Shown: positions 33,723 through 42,219, counted from the stretch's first letter. The stretch is 60,255 bases of DNA from Oligoflexia bacterium (GCA_903845155.1 CAIMWN010000047.1:1-60255), one strand, 5' to 3'. Translations and numbers: made by a program. The notes: generated by a model not told the origin, from the sequence alone.

Positions 33723-33779
33723 ATGTTTGGAATATTGGAATATTGGAATAATAGAACAGCGAATAGGAATGCAATATAA
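33723..33779 (+). CDS. 18-codon leader ORF coupled to the kinase gene
   Basis: ATG at 33723 is preceded by an ideal ribosome site (AAAGGA at 33712-33717, 5 nt spacing). It encodes MFGILEYWNNRTANRNAI and stops at TAA 33777-33779, whose last A is the first base of the kinase ATG (TAATG). The kinase itself has only a distant GGA. Three 8-bp repeats (ttggaata) form the first codons. The arrangement indicates translational coupling or a regulatory leader peptide; the peptide itself has no recognised function. Confidence 0.6.
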   Translation: MFGILEYWNNRTANRNAI

Positions 33780-35878
33780 TGAAGCAGAAAAAAGACGGTA
33801 GTACGAATATTCTAAAACAGGTAATTGCACTATCTACGGTGCTCGGAAGCTTGTTAATGATTACCGGAATCACCGGAGTGGTGATTAGTAGTAAAATTTC
33901 ACAACAAATTAATTTGCTGAATGATCGAGCGTTGGGGCCTACGTTAGCATTTAACGATATATCCATCACACTCGGAAATCTATCTCGCGGTTTACTGCGC
34001 ATTGGTCTTCCGGCGACTAAAGAAGAAGAAAAAAAGGCGCTCTTGGTTCAAGGGGGCAGGTCGCTTAAAAAAGTGAAAAAATTGGTAGATATACAATTAG
34101 AGCTGAGTAAGTCACAACCTTATGAGGATTATTTTAAAAGTTGGGACCAAAAATGGGATCAGTTTGGAGTGAAGCTAGATCAGGAATTAGCCCAGCCGGA
34201 TGAGATTGTTCAAAGCTTAGGAACCTTGGATACGGGTGCAACCGCACTCGTCGACGACATGACCAATGTAAATGAATTTATTCAATTGGACGTCAAAGAA
34301 ATTTTAAATGGAGCGACCTCCTTATCAGGAAAGGCTAAAACAATTCTCTTAGCGTGTCTTTCACTGGGGCTGCTGATTGGATTTGTATTTACCTGGAAAA
34401 TTGTGGGCAGAGTCAAAGTGCTATTGGCCACGATTGATGAAAAAACTGCTGAAGTAGTGAAGCGGAACGATACGATTGAGATGATTTATGGAAACGTAAA
34501 ATCGGGCTTTCTCTTAATCAACGATCAATGTTTTACTCAGGAAGGGTATACGCAGTCGTGTAAAACTTTAATTGGTCAGAACTTCAAAGAAGGGGCGAGT
34601 CTTCCCGAGCTCCTCGGCATGAGTGAGCGAATGGCCGGGCATTACCGCCTGATGGTGGAACAAGTGTTTGAGGACATTCTGCCGGAAGATCTTTCGCTTG
34701 AACAGGTGCCCGCAAGGCATGTCATTGAGCAAGGTGAGGGCTCGGAATATATCAGAAGAGTATTGAATCTTGAAGGAAGTGTCATTCGCGGTAAAGACAC
34801 TAAAATTATGGCCATTCTTTTTACAGTAAATGACATTACTTCTTTAGAAGCAGCTGAAACAGAAAATAAGAAAAATTCAGCACTTCTTAAAATTTTACGC
34901 CGTAAAGAAGCATTTGCGAAATTTGTGGCTGACGCAAAAGACATGTTGAAGCAGTCGCAGGAATTAATTGCAGGAGCAACCGACGAGAAGGCAAAGCTTA
35001 AATTTCTACTTCATACCATTAAAGGGAATTCATCCAGTTTTGGGCTCAGTGCTATTGCTAGTATCGTTCATGATGTGGAAGAGAAAAAAGTAATTGAGTC
35101 TAGCGATATTGCTTTGATCGGAACCAAGATTGATGAGTTTTTGAAAGACTTTGAGGCCATTTTTGGTGGAAATACTTTTGATAGTAAAACAGAGGTGAGA
35201 ACCTATGCGATCACTGATTCTGATTTCGATCATTTGATTGCTTTAGGGGGAGGTACTCCTAAGTTGCGCGCTTGGGCGAGTGAAATGCGAATGGAAAAAG
35301 CGGGAAAAATTCTTGAACTTTTTGCAAGTCAAGCCACTGATATCGCGGAGAAACTACAAAAGCGGGTTGCAGTTCATATTGAGTCACCTCATTTACGCAT
35401 CGATCACGTGCTACTTGATCCGGTATTAAAGGTATTGAGTCATGCGATTCGGAATGCGCTTGATCATGGCATTGAACTTCCAGCAGAGAGAAATGCAAAA
35501 TCTGCGGTGGGAACTTTACGGTTGGGAGCATCTGAAAGTGCTACCGATTGGGCAATTTGCATTGCAGATGATGGTCGCGGGATCGATCCAGCAAGAATTG
35601 CAGCGATGGCTTTGCATAAAGGATTAGTGAACGAGGAGCAGGTCGCTCAAATGAGTAAGGAAGAAAAAATAAAACTGATTTTTTCCGAAGGGTTTTCGAC
35701 TGCAATGGAAGTCACCCATTATTCGGGGCGCGGCGTGGGAATGGGCGCATTGAGGGAAGTGGTAGAGTCACTCAATGGTAAAATTGAAATTGAAAGTGAA
35801 TTAGGAGTAGGTACCAAAATGGTGTTCAGGGTACCAAAACTTCAGGTGGTGACAGATCACCTTCAAAAGGTAGCTTAA
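33779..35878 (+). CDS. membrane CheA-like sensor histidine kinase: TM-sensor-HPt-ATPase, no CheW domain
   Basis: 699 aa. TM helices at ~14-37 and ~187-208 flank a helical periplasmic sensor of ~150 residues (four-helix-bundle type). A PAS-like segment (~235-355, GNVKSGFLLINDQ) is followed by an HPt domain with His 412 in FLLHTIKGNSSSFGL, a linker and a CheA-type ATPase (VLSHAIRNALDHGIELPAERN; IADDGRGIDP; EGFSTAMEVTHYSGRGVGMGAL). The usual GRGVGMD Asp is replaced by Gly (GRGVGMG). No CheW domain follows. It should phosphorylate the CheY-like protein encoded 1 nt downstream. It is divergent from the cheX-like arm and preceded by a leader ORF and a sigma-28-like promoter. Confidence 0.88.
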   Translation: MKQKKDGSTNILKQVIALSTVLGSLLMITGITGVVISSKISQQINLLNDRALGPTLAFNDISITLGNLSRGLLRIGLPATKEEEKKALLVQGGRSLKKVKKLVDIQLELSKSQPYEDYFKSWDQKWDQFGVKLDQELAQPDEIVQSLGTLDTGATALVDDMTNVNEFIQLDVKEILNGATSLSGKAKTILLACLSLGLLIGFVFTWKIVGRVKVLLATIDEKTAEVVKRNDTIEMIYGNVKSGFLLINDQCFTQEGYTQSCKTLIGQNFKEGASLPELLGMSERMAGHYRLMVEQVFEDILPEDLSLEQVPARHVIEQGEGSEYIRRVLNLEGSVIRGKDTKIMAILFTVNDITSLEAAETENKKNSALLKILRRKEAFAKFVADAKDMLKQSQELIAGATDEKAKLKFLLHTIKGNSSSFGLSAIASIVHDVEEKKVIESSDIALIGTKIDEFLKDFEAIFGGNTFDSKTEVRTYAITDSDFDHLIALGGGTPKLRAWASEMRMEKAGKILELFASQATDIAEKLQKRVAVHIESPHLRIDHVLLDPVLKVLSHAIRNALDHGIELPAERNAKSAVGTLRLGASESATDWAICIADDGRGIDPARIAAMALHKGLVNEEQVAQMSKEEKIKLIFSEGFSTAMEVTHYSGRGVGMGALREVVESLNGKIEIESELGVGTKMVFRVPKLQVVTDHLQKVA

Positions 35879-35879
35879 C

Positions 35880-36260
35880 ATGAAAATTTTGATCGTAGAT
35901 GATGCTCCTAGCATGAGAAGAATTCTCAAAATGGAGTTCGAGAAAATGGGAATTGCTGATGTTACTGAAGCAGGTGATGGCGTTGAAGGATGGGCAGCAA
36001 TCGAAGCCGCTTCTCCTCAATTTGATTTTATCGTTTCAGATTGGAACATGCCAGTATGCACTGGTATTGATTTACTGAAGCGAGTGCGGGCCACTGAGTC
36101 CACCAGGGATTTGCCCTTTATTATGGTGACTGCTGAGGGTGAAAGTAGTTATGTGATGGAGGCAATGAAAGCGGGCGTAACTGATTACGTGATGAAACCT
36201 TTTACTGCCGCAATCTTGTTGGAAAAATTTCAAAAACACCTAAAAAAGAAAAAGCTTTAA
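35880..36260 (+). CDS. CheY-like response regulator
   Basis: 126 aa receiver very close to chemotaxis CheY. It has ILIVDDAPSMRRI, phospho-Asp in FIVSDWNMPVCTG, Thr in FIMVTAEGE and Lys in DYVMKPFTAAIL. E. coli CheY carries almost the same SDWNMPxMxG and PFTAA blocks. The start codon comes 1 nt after the kinase stop, so kinase and regulator are a cognate pair. With no CheA-CheW-MCP genes nearby it may act on the flagellar switch or on another target. Confidence 0.93.
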   Translation: MKILIVDDAPSMRRILKMEFEKMGIADVTEAGDGVEGWAAIEAASPQFDFIVSDWNMPVCTGIDLLKRVRATESTRDLPFIMVTAEGESSYVMEAMKAGVTDYVMKPFTAAILLEKFQKHLKKKKL

Positions 36261-36264
36261 GAGG

Positions 36265-36723
36265 CTAGCGACTTTTCCACAGTTTAATTTGGAAGCGAAG
36301 CTGTAGGAATACTCCCGCAGAGGCTGAAATTGCCCCCATCTGGAGGAGCACGAATTCAACCCCCTCGGTATTGAGGACGGAGTTTGGAATTTTAATGAGC
36401 CAAGCGAGTACTTCAATCAAGACCCCTAAAACCACGAATAACACACCATAGTTGTGGCATAGATGCTCCATCCTGGGGTTTTGGTCTGGGGTACAGCCAA
36501 AGATTTTTAATAGGCTTCCTCGCTCTTCGAGCGCCACTCCAAAACCGAGAAGGATAGTCCCAAAGCCTTCCCATAATTCCACGGCTTCATGGATGTGGTG
36601 CACATCACTTTCTTCTGCAAACCATGTTTCCTTCAGTGCAGAGTAGGCGAGTAGCAATATGGCAAAGTTTAAAATCGTGATGGAAAGCGGATGAGTAAGT
36701 ATTCTTCCAAAAATAGGTTTCAT
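36265..36723 (-). CDS. small integral membrane protein of unknown function
   Basis: 152 aa with about four hydrophobic segments (ITILNFAILLLAYSAL, GTILLGFGVALEE, VLFVVLGVLIEVLAWLI, VLLQMGAISASAGVFL). Conserved-looking polar residues near the membrane are HHIHEAVELWEGFG and HLCHNYG; the His pairs could bind metal or haem, but that is speculation. I used ATG 36723; a 36777 start would overlap the TonB-like gene and add a non-membrane leader. It is the last gene on this strand after the TonB-like gene and ends 4 nt from the convergent cheY-like gene. Confidence 0.6.
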   Translation of the reverse strand: MKPIFGRILTHPLSITILNFAILLLAYSALKETWFAEESDVHHIHEAVELWEGFGTILLGFGVALEERGSLLKIFGCTPDQNPRMEHLCHNYGVLFVVLGVLIEVLAWLIKIPNSVLNTEGVEFVLLQMGAISASAGVFLQLRFQIKLWKSR

Positions 36724-36760
36724 TTCTATTTTTATAATAGAAGTCGTACTAAATAAAAAC

Positions 36761-37516
36761 TTAAATCGGAAATCCAAGAGTTACGCCTTCATTCGCCACA
36801 TCTGAAACGATAGCGGCTGGTGGGACGGAATAGGGCGAAGATACCTGAAGCGTGCGTTTCACTTCATTGTCGAACTGTTCATTTCCGGAAGATTTGATGA
36901 AATGGTATGAGGTCATTTCACCCTTACTGTTGATGAGTATTAACACTTTAGCAGAGAGATTTTTGTCTTGAAGCCATTGAGGTAATTCCCAGTAACTTCG
37001 GATGCGTTCTACTACCACATCATAGTAGGTGGTTTCGAGCGATGCCTTAGCGTCCCCGCTCAGGGATGAACCTTTTGATATTTGATTGCCTTTTACTACT
37101 TCGCCATCCATTGCTTTGATCCGCTCGAGTGCCTTAATTCGGGCGATGGCATTTTTCATTTTTTGCTGAGCTGCGAGTTCTTTTTTGGATTGTTTAGCGT
37201 TCTTTTTCTTTTTGACTGAATAGTCACCTTTATCTTCCGGTTTTACTTCAATTTTACTGCTTTTTTCAACCGGTTTTATTTTGGGGGCCGCTTCGGGTGT
37301 TTGAGGAATAGGCAGGGGTTGAAGGGTGTCTGTTTTTTTGCGGTCGGGGAGTGCTACTAAGTCGACTCGGAGTGTGGGAATGTATACTTTTGCCTCTTGA
37401 GGAAACACCACGCTTTTTAAAATGAGAAAAGCAATGACTCCCACATGGGCGAGGAGCGAAATCTGGATACTCCGTTTTAAAAATTCATGCTGGGAAGTTG
37501 GTTGAATCACTCGCAT
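36761..37516 (-). CDS. TonB/TolA-type energy-transducing protein
   Basis: 251 aa. One N-terminal TM helix (SIQISLLAHVGVIAFLILKSVV), whose Ser-His pair (LLAHVG) matches the TonB/TolA SHLS-type motif that couples to ExbB/TolQ. It is followed by a Pro/Lys-rich periplasmic spacer (PLPIPQTPEAAPKIKPVEKSSK, Lys-rich coil). The C-terminal TonB/TolA domain (~165-250) reads YYDVVVERIRSYWELPQWL, VLILINSKGEMTSYHFIKSSGNEQFDNEVKRTL. It spans the periplasm and transmits proton-motive energy. It follows the TolR-like gene by 3 nt. Given the gene order it could be TolA; no TonB-dependent receptor is next to it. Confidence 0.85.
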   Translation of the reverse strand: MRVIQPTSQHEFLKRSIQISLLAHVGVIAFLILKSVVFPQEAKVYIPTLRVDLVALPDRKKTDTLQPLPIPQTPEAAPKIKPVEKSSKIEVKPEDKGDYSVKKKKNAKQSKKELAAQQKMKNAIARIKALERIKAMDGEVVKGNQISKGSSLSGDAKASLETTYYDVVVERIRSYWELPQWLQDKNLSAKVLILINSKGEMTSYHFIKSSGNEQFDNEVKRTLQVSSPYSVPPAAIVSDVANEGVTLGFPI

Positions 37517-37519
37517 GAA

Positions 37520-37930
37520 TTAATTCTCAGGTGCAGTGACCAAGCCCACTCGGTGAATTTTTGCTTTTTTAACCAGTGCCATCACTTTGGCCACTACGCC
37601 ATAGTTGACCGCCTGATCAGCCTGCACCAAAATCTGTAATTCAGGTTTGGCGATCACTAAGGCTTCTAGTCTTTCAGAAAGTGCGCTCATCGAATAACTT
37701 TTACTGTCGAGCGAGATATGTTGGTTACTTTGAATCGAGAGGACAATAGGCTCGTCTGCATCAGACAAGCTTCCTGCGTTCGCTTTTGGAAGATTGACTT
37801 CTACCCCTTGTTGCATCAGTGGTGCTGAAACCATAAATACGATGAGGAGAACCAACATTACGTCCACCAGGGGAGTCACGTTAATTTCAGACAGTGAAAT
37901 GCGGCCGCCTTTTTTTTGTCCTACTTTCAC
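37520..37930 (-). CDS. tolR: ExbD/TolR family biopolymer transport protein
   Basis: 136 aa, standard for the family. One TM helix carries the functional Asp: INVTPLVDVMLVLLIVFMVSAPLM. A periplasmic domain follows (VNLPKANAG, LVQADQAVNYGVVAKVMALVKKAKIHRVGLVT). It forms the stator with the upstream TolQ-like protein and powers the TolA/TonB partner. It has 3-nt gaps to both neighbours. TolR versus ExbD is decided only by context: the operon plus a tolB elsewhere suggests Tol. Confidence 0.9.
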   Translation of the reverse strand: MKVGQKKGGRISLSEINVTPLVDVMLVLLIVFMVSAPLMQQGVEVNLPKANAGSLSDADEPIVLSIQSNQHISLDSKSYSMSALSERLEALVIAKPELQILVQADQAVNYGVVAKVMALVKKAKIHRVGLVTAPEN

Positions 37931-37933
37931 GCC

Positions 37934-38680
37934 TTACTCCTGTGCCTCACTCGCTAAATCATGGGCTTGAGTGTTAGGTTGAACTTTTTCATTTCTTTTA
38001 TGTGAAAGCAAACTTCGCTGTATCATGTTCAGAAAGTCTTGCGAGAAACTTTCAATATCGAGGCTGATTCGATTCATTTTATTCAGTAGTGAATTATAGG
38101 CGATGACTGCTGGAATCGCAGCAGCGAGCCCTACTGCGGTGGCAATCAATGCTTCTGAAATCCCAGGTGCAACCACCGATAAACTTGCAGATCCGGTTGC
38201 CCCAATGTTTTGAAACGAACTCATGATCCCCCAAACTGTACCAAATAAGCCAACAAAGGGTGCGGCACTCGCAGTGGTGGCGAGCCATTCCATGTATTTC
38301 TCGAGCAAGTCAACTTCGTTCGCATGCGAACGGTTAAGCGCGCGTTCGATGTTTGAAATTTCAGGTGTACCATTCTCCGTACGTTCGTTCGCTGGAAGTT
38401 TGCGTAGCTCTTTGTAGCCGGCGCTAAAAACGTGAGCGATGGGAGAATAAGGGATGGTTTCTACTTGTTGCTGGATTTCCTCTAGTGATTTCGCATTCCA
38501 AAAAATTTCCAAGAAAAATGAATTCCCTGCTTTTGAAGTCTTGATGAGCTTTATTTTTAAAATGATAATGGCCCAAGTCAGGACCGATGCACTGAGAAGC
38601 ATGAGCAAAATAAATTTTACGAGCGGGCTTGCCTGTTCAATTAAGCTCCAAGCGCTCAGGGAGTGGGGTGCGGTGTTCAT
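37934..38680 (-). CDS. tolQ: TolQ/ExbB family proton channel protein
   Basis: 248 aa with three TM helices: VKFILLMLLSASVLTWAIIILK near the N-terminus, then the pair WLATTASAAPFVGLFGTVWGIMSSFQNIG and APGISEALIATAVGLAAAIPAVIAYNSLL. These are the MotA/TolQ/ExbB signatures with the conserved Thr/Ala-rich pore face. It works with the TolR-like and TonB-like products. Its start codon overlaps the upstream membrane protein gene by 4 nt (ATGA). The C-terminal tail (RNEKVQPNTQAHDLASEAQE) is hydrophilic. Confidence 0.9.
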   Translation of the reverse strand: MNTAPHSLSAWSLIEQASPLVKFILLMLLSASVLTWAIIILKIKLIKTSKAGNSFFLEIFWNAKSLEEIQQQVETIPYSPIAHVFSAGYKELRKLPANERTENGTPEISNIERALNRSHANEVDLLEKYMEWLATTASAAPFVGLFGTVWGIMSSFQNIGATGSASLSVVAPGISEALIATAVGLAAAIPAVIAYNSLLNKMNRISLDIESFSQDFLNMIQRSLLSHKRNEKVQPNTQAHDLASEAQE

Positions 38681-39486
38681 ACGGATGCTGCTTCCTTTCG
38701 TTTCATTCTCGATACTAGCCGTGGAATGAGTTTAAATGCGACGAGTAAAGATACTAATGTGATTTGAAGATAGTGATTTTCGTAAAAACTATCCTCACCC
38801 TTGATGAGTTTGAGTTGGAGAAGTCCTAAAAACTCATTTTCAAAAAACGCGAGACCAAAGACTGCATGAGTCAAAATGAAAAGGGCGGAGAGGAAGCCAC
38901 TTGCTGACCAAAAATGATTAAATAAGGCAAAGAGTATGGAAAGGGTGAAAAGTTCAGGAAGGGTAGGATTGAACCATATCCAGTAGAGGTAGAGAAAAGT
39001 TGCAAGCCCAGTCACCCAGGTACCGTTCAGTACGACCCGAACCAAAAACTCGTTGGTGAGGACTAGAATTAAAATTAAGAAGGACCTAAATACCCAAGCA
39101 TAGGACGCCAGAAAATTGAGATTAAGCTGAACCGAGAATCCTAAGTAGTCATAACGGTGATTGAGGATGAGGCCCATCATCAGGATCAATCCAAAGAAAG
39201 TCCCGCGAAGGAAGTTGTAAAAAAAGCTCACTTTACCCAGTTTGTATTGCTTCCAAAGTTCGCGGAGGTGATCTTTAAAAAAGAATGCACTCCCCAAGCT
39301 GCAAAGTGAGGCAAAGAGGATTTGGTTTTCACTCCAGAACTGATTCATCGTGCTCATCCGGCTGAGTTCGGGCACGCGGGTGGAAGTCAAAGACCAATAG
39401 AGCAAGATACTCAGGGTGAGAGAGTGGAAAATCGCGTTCCAGATCAGAATAAAGATAAAATGTCGATTGAGCTTAGGCTTCCACAT
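38677..39486 (-). CDS. polytopic membrane protein, possible degenerate CPBP (CAAX-protease-like) family
   Basis: 269 aa with about seven hydrophobic segments. NEFLVRVVLNGTW resembles the CPBP EExxxR motif, with one Glu and the Arg retained and the other Glu replaced by Asn. LSILFALFNHFW and LFILTHAVFGLAFFE resemble later CPBP helices carrying His and Asn. If it is a CPBP member its catalytic site looks incomplete; it could act as a scaffold or immunity-type protein, or belong elsewhere. Its stop overlaps tolQ by 4 nt, making it the first gene of the Tol-type operon. It is divergent from ftsE with only 24 nt between them. Confidence 0.55.
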   Translation of the reverse strand: MWKPKLNRHFIFILIWNAIFHSLTLSILLYWSLTSTRVPELSRMSTMNQFWSENQILFASLCSLGSAFFFKDHLRELWKQYKLGKVSFFYNFLRGTFFGLILMMGLILNHRYDYLGFSVQLNLNFLASYAWVFRSFLILILVLTNEFLVRVVLNGTWVTGLATFLYLYWIWFNPTLPELFTLSILFALFNHFWSASGFLSALFILTHAVFGLAFFENEFLGLLQLKLIKGEDSFYENHYLQITLVSLLVAFKLIPRLVSRMKRKEAASV

Positions 39487-39510
39487 AGAGTAGACTAAAC
39501 CAAGTACACC

Positions 39511-40191
39511 ATGAAAAATCAGCTCCTGAAAGTTGAAAATTTATCGAAATCCTACACCCCGGGCCAAGCGATTTGGCAAAAGGTGAGCTTTGAGCTCAAC
39601 CGCGGGGACTTCCTTTACATTTTGGGTGGTAGCGGTGCGGGAAAAAGTTCGCTCCTTCGCGCCATCGCGAGTTTCGAACAACCCACCGAGGGGCAAGTGA
39701 TTTGCCACGGATTAGACTTGAAAACGGCGAGCTATTCAGACCTAGAGCGCATTCGGAAGCGAATTGCCTTCATTCCCCAAAACTTGGGTTTGATTCCTGA
39801 TCTCACGCTTCACGACCACATTGAGATTTCGCAAATGGCGATACCAAGAGGAGATCGAGTCAGCGACGACATCATTCAAGGGTATTTGGGTCTCATGGGC
39901 CTTAAAAATAAGTTAAATCGAAAAATCAGCATCCTTTCAGGGGGTGAGAAGCAAAGAGTGGCGATCCTCAGAGCCCTGAGTAAAAAGTCAGACCTCTTGA
40001 TAGCCGATGAGCCTACGGGCGCACAGGATTTTGAGATGACCTGGAAGCTCATGGATCTTTTTGTGAAAATTAATCTTTCAGGAACAGCCGTGCTGGTGGC
40101 AACCCATGATCTTGAAATGGTCAGACGATTGCGTAAACGCTGTGCAATTTTAAAAGATGGAAACTTTAAAGTGGAGGACCGCACACCATGA
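39511..40191 (+). CDS. ftsE: cell division ATP-binding protein FtsE
   Basis: 226 aa ABC ATPase: Walker A ILGGSGAGKSSLL, Q-loop FIPQNLGLIPDLTLHDHIE, signature ILSGGEKQRVAILRAL, Walker B DLLIADEPTGAQD and H-loop VLVATHD. Size, motif style and the overlapping ftsX make this FtsE, which regulates septal murein hydrolysis through FtsX and EnvC. No Shine-Dalgarno is visible before the ATG. A TTGAGC/TAGACT pair lies just upstream with its -10 inside the 24-nt divergent gap, so the message may have a very short leader. First gene of an ftsE-ftsX-envC-ctpA-xseA operon. Confidence 0.9.
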   Translation: MKNQLLKVENLSKSYTPGQAIWQKVSFELNRGDFLYILGGSGAGKSSLLRAIASFEQPTEGQVICHGLDLKTASYSDLERIRKRIAFIPQNLGLIPDLTLHDHIEISQMAIPRGDRVSDDIIQGYLGLMGLKNKLNRKISILSGGEKQRVAILRALSKKSDLLIADEPTGAQDFEMTWKLMDLFVKINLSGTAVLVATHDLEMVRRLRKRCAILKDGNFKVEDRTP

Positions 40192-41042
40192 GTCCTCGTT
40201 TACTTTTAAAGCTTGCTCTCCTTCCGATTAAACGCTCTTGGCTTCTTCAGGTGTTGCTGGCCTTATCTTTTGCCCAATTGTTAATGGGACTCTGGTTTGC
40301 TGGTTCCATTCAAAACGAAATTCAACACACAGAAAAGTACGCAAAAGAAGCTCGTTTCATGACGGTTCAAATGAAAGATGAAACCACGTCAGCGGATGCG
40401 GTTCGTTCTGCACTCGAAGGTACGGATGCCGTATTGGAAGATTTAAAAACAGAAGACGTTTTGAAAAAAATGGAGACCGAAGAGCCAGACATTATTCAAA
40501 CTGTTCGATCTATTGGCAATGAAGGGCTTCAGCTGATGCCAAGGCTTCTCGTCGTTCGAGGCGTGTTCCCCGATGAAGCGATTGAAAAAATTAAATTACT
40601 TACCGAAGTATATAAGGTGGAAGTGAGTCCAGTTCAACATGCTAGGCTTTTATCCTTTTATCATCATCTGACTTTTGAAATGAAAATCGCGATTTTGCTC
40701 ATTCTCTTCTTAGTTCTGGTTCAACTCCTGGTATTTCACCGCATTCAAAGGCGTGATCTTCAAGAAGTTCACCGAAACCTGATTGCTTGGGGGGTGAGTG
40801 GGACGACAGCTAAAATTCCTGCTTTTGCATCACTCGTGGTTTTGGCAACTGGTGCATTAGTCGTTTCACTCTTGGAATGGACGATATTTAGACAATGGAT
40901 TTGGAAGGATAACGCCTTCTTGGGAGTGCTCAGCTTTTACCGAGAGCTGTCACTTCCCTCACTTCTTTGTTTCTTAGTGTTCTTGTCTATTCTTTTTGTG
41001 GGAGTGATTCTCAGTTTTTCTGGGAGTGCGGCAGAAGAATGA
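40188..41042 (+). CDS. ftsX: cell division protein FtsX
   Basis: 284 aa. Four TM helices in FtsX layout: one N-terminal (LLQVLLALSFAQLLMGLWFAG), a ~120-residue periplasmic domain with TVQMKDE...DAVLEDL, then three TMs (MKIAILLILFLVLVQLLVF; FASLVVLATGALVVSLLEW; LLCFLVFLSILFVGVILSF). FtsX is divergent in sequence across bacteria, so the call relies on the overlapping ftsE and the downstream EnvC-like gene. It transmits FtsE ATPase activity across the inner membrane to an amidase activator. ATGA overlaps occur on both sides. Confidence 0.85.
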   Translation: MSPRLLLKLALLPIKRSWLLQVLLALSFAQLLMGLWFAGSIQNEIQHTEKYAKEARFMTVQMKDETTSADAVRSALEGTDAVLEDLKTEDVLKKMETEEPDIIQTVRSIGNEGLQLMPRLLVVRGVFPDEAIEKIKLLTEVYKVEVSPVQHARLLSFYHHLTFEMKIAILLILFLVLVQLLVFHRIQRRDLQEVHRNLIAWGVSGTTAKIPAFASLVVLATGALVVSLLEWTIFRQWIWKDNAFLGVLSFYRELSLPSLLCFLVFLSILFVGVILSFSGSAAEE

Positions 41043-42199
41043 AGCGCTCGACTGTCTTCATGGCAACGCTCCTGTTCACCGCTGGATATACCGCTCATGC
41101 GGCCGAAAAAAATCAACAGGTGGACCCAAAATTAAGCGATAAATTAGAAATAATTCGCAGCAAGCGCATGCATATTGAGCAAGTGCTGATTGATTCTGAA
41201 AAAATGAAAAAATCGGCCCAAGAGCAGCTCGGGCGCTTGAAGTCTTTGGCACAATTGCAGCACCAGGAAAAACTCCTCACTGAAAAACGCCTGGATGAAT
41301 TGCAAAAGTATCTGGATGAGCTCCAAGCCCGTAAAGAAGATGTGAAAAAGCGGATTGATGAAACTCAAACTTCGCTCCGACTAAAATTTTCTAAACTCGT
41401 TCATCCGCTTCTCTACCAACGGGATCAATTTATCCGAGGAGATGAGGGTGAAGGCGAAGCCCACTTGCGTAAGCAGGTGCTTTCTAGCGTCACCCTTTCA
41501 GAGCTGAAGGAATTAGAAAGCTTAAATGCTGATTTACTCGATGCCGACGATATTGAAAGCCGCATTGAACAAGAAAAACAGCAGATCTCCAGTCTCATCC
41601 AAGATATTTCGGAACAAGAGAGTCTCATTCAATTTCATCAAAAGCTCAGGCAGGACCTGAGTCATGAAAAGCATGAAGAGCATTTAAAGCAGCTGGAAGA
41701 GTACAGTAAGCTGAAGGGCTCTGAGGTTGAAATTGGTCGATTGATTCTTCAATTTCAAAACAGGCAGAAGCTCGAAAAGGATCAAGATCAAAAACGCAGG
41801 CTTCCTCCAGCGCTCACGTTGAAGGCCCGGAGCCTGGTTTGGCCACTGCGCGGGAAGCTCGTGGGGACTTACGGTCAGCACCGTGATGCGCTTACTGGCC
41901 TCAATATTTTCAAAAAAGGTATCGAAATTTTGACGATCAATGATCATGCTTCGGTAATGAGTGTCATGGACGGTCGGGTCCAGTACGCGGGTTCGCTTCA
42001 GGGGCAAAATAAGGTGCTTATTATTGAACACCCTAGGTCGATGTACACGATCTATGGGGGGTTAAGTTCAATCACTAAAAAAATGGGTGATGACGTCAAG
42101 GCGTCAGAAAATATCGGAACCGTAGAAAGTCAGAGTCCACTTTATTTCGAAATTCGCGTCCGAAACGTAGCCATTGACCCCATGAAATGGTTACAATAG
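41039..42199 (+). CDS. envC: EnvC-like murein hydrolase activator with degenerate LytM domain
   Basis: 386 aa. A signal peptide (cleavage near AHAAE) is followed by a long coiled coil (~25-265, e.g. KRMHIEQVLIDSEKMKKSAQEQL) and a C-terminal LytM/M23 domain (~275-386; SLVWPLRGKLVGTYG, VMDGRVQYAGSLQGQNKVLIIEH, LYFEIRVRNVAIDPMKWL). The zinc ligands of active M23 peptidases are lost: the usual HxGxD after the first strand is LNIFKKGIE, and the final HxH is reduced to LYFE. This is the EnvC hallmark: an activator of amidases, not a peptidase. The start overlaps the ftsX stop (ATGA). Confidence 0.88.
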   Translation: MKRSTVFMATLLFTAGYTAHAAEKNQQVDPKLSDKLEIIRSKRMHIEQVLIDSEKMKKSAQEQLGRLKSLAQLQHQEKLLTEKRLDELQKYLDELQARKEDVKKRIDETQTSLRLKFSKLVHPLLYQRDQFIRGDEGEGEAHLRKQVLSSVTLSELKELESLNADLLDADDIESRIEQEKQQISSLIQDISEQESLIQFHQKLRQDLSHEKHEEHLKQLEEYSKLKGSEVEIGRLILQFQNRQKLEKDQDQKRRLPPALTLKARSLVWPLRGKLVGTYGQHRDALTGLNIFKKGIEILTINDHASVMSVMDGRVQYAGSLQGQNKVLIIEHPRSMYTIYGGLSSITKKMGDDVKASENIGTVESQSPLYFEIRVRNVAIDPMKWLQ

Positions 42200-42219
42200 G
42201 GGGAGAAGGAACTCCTCTC

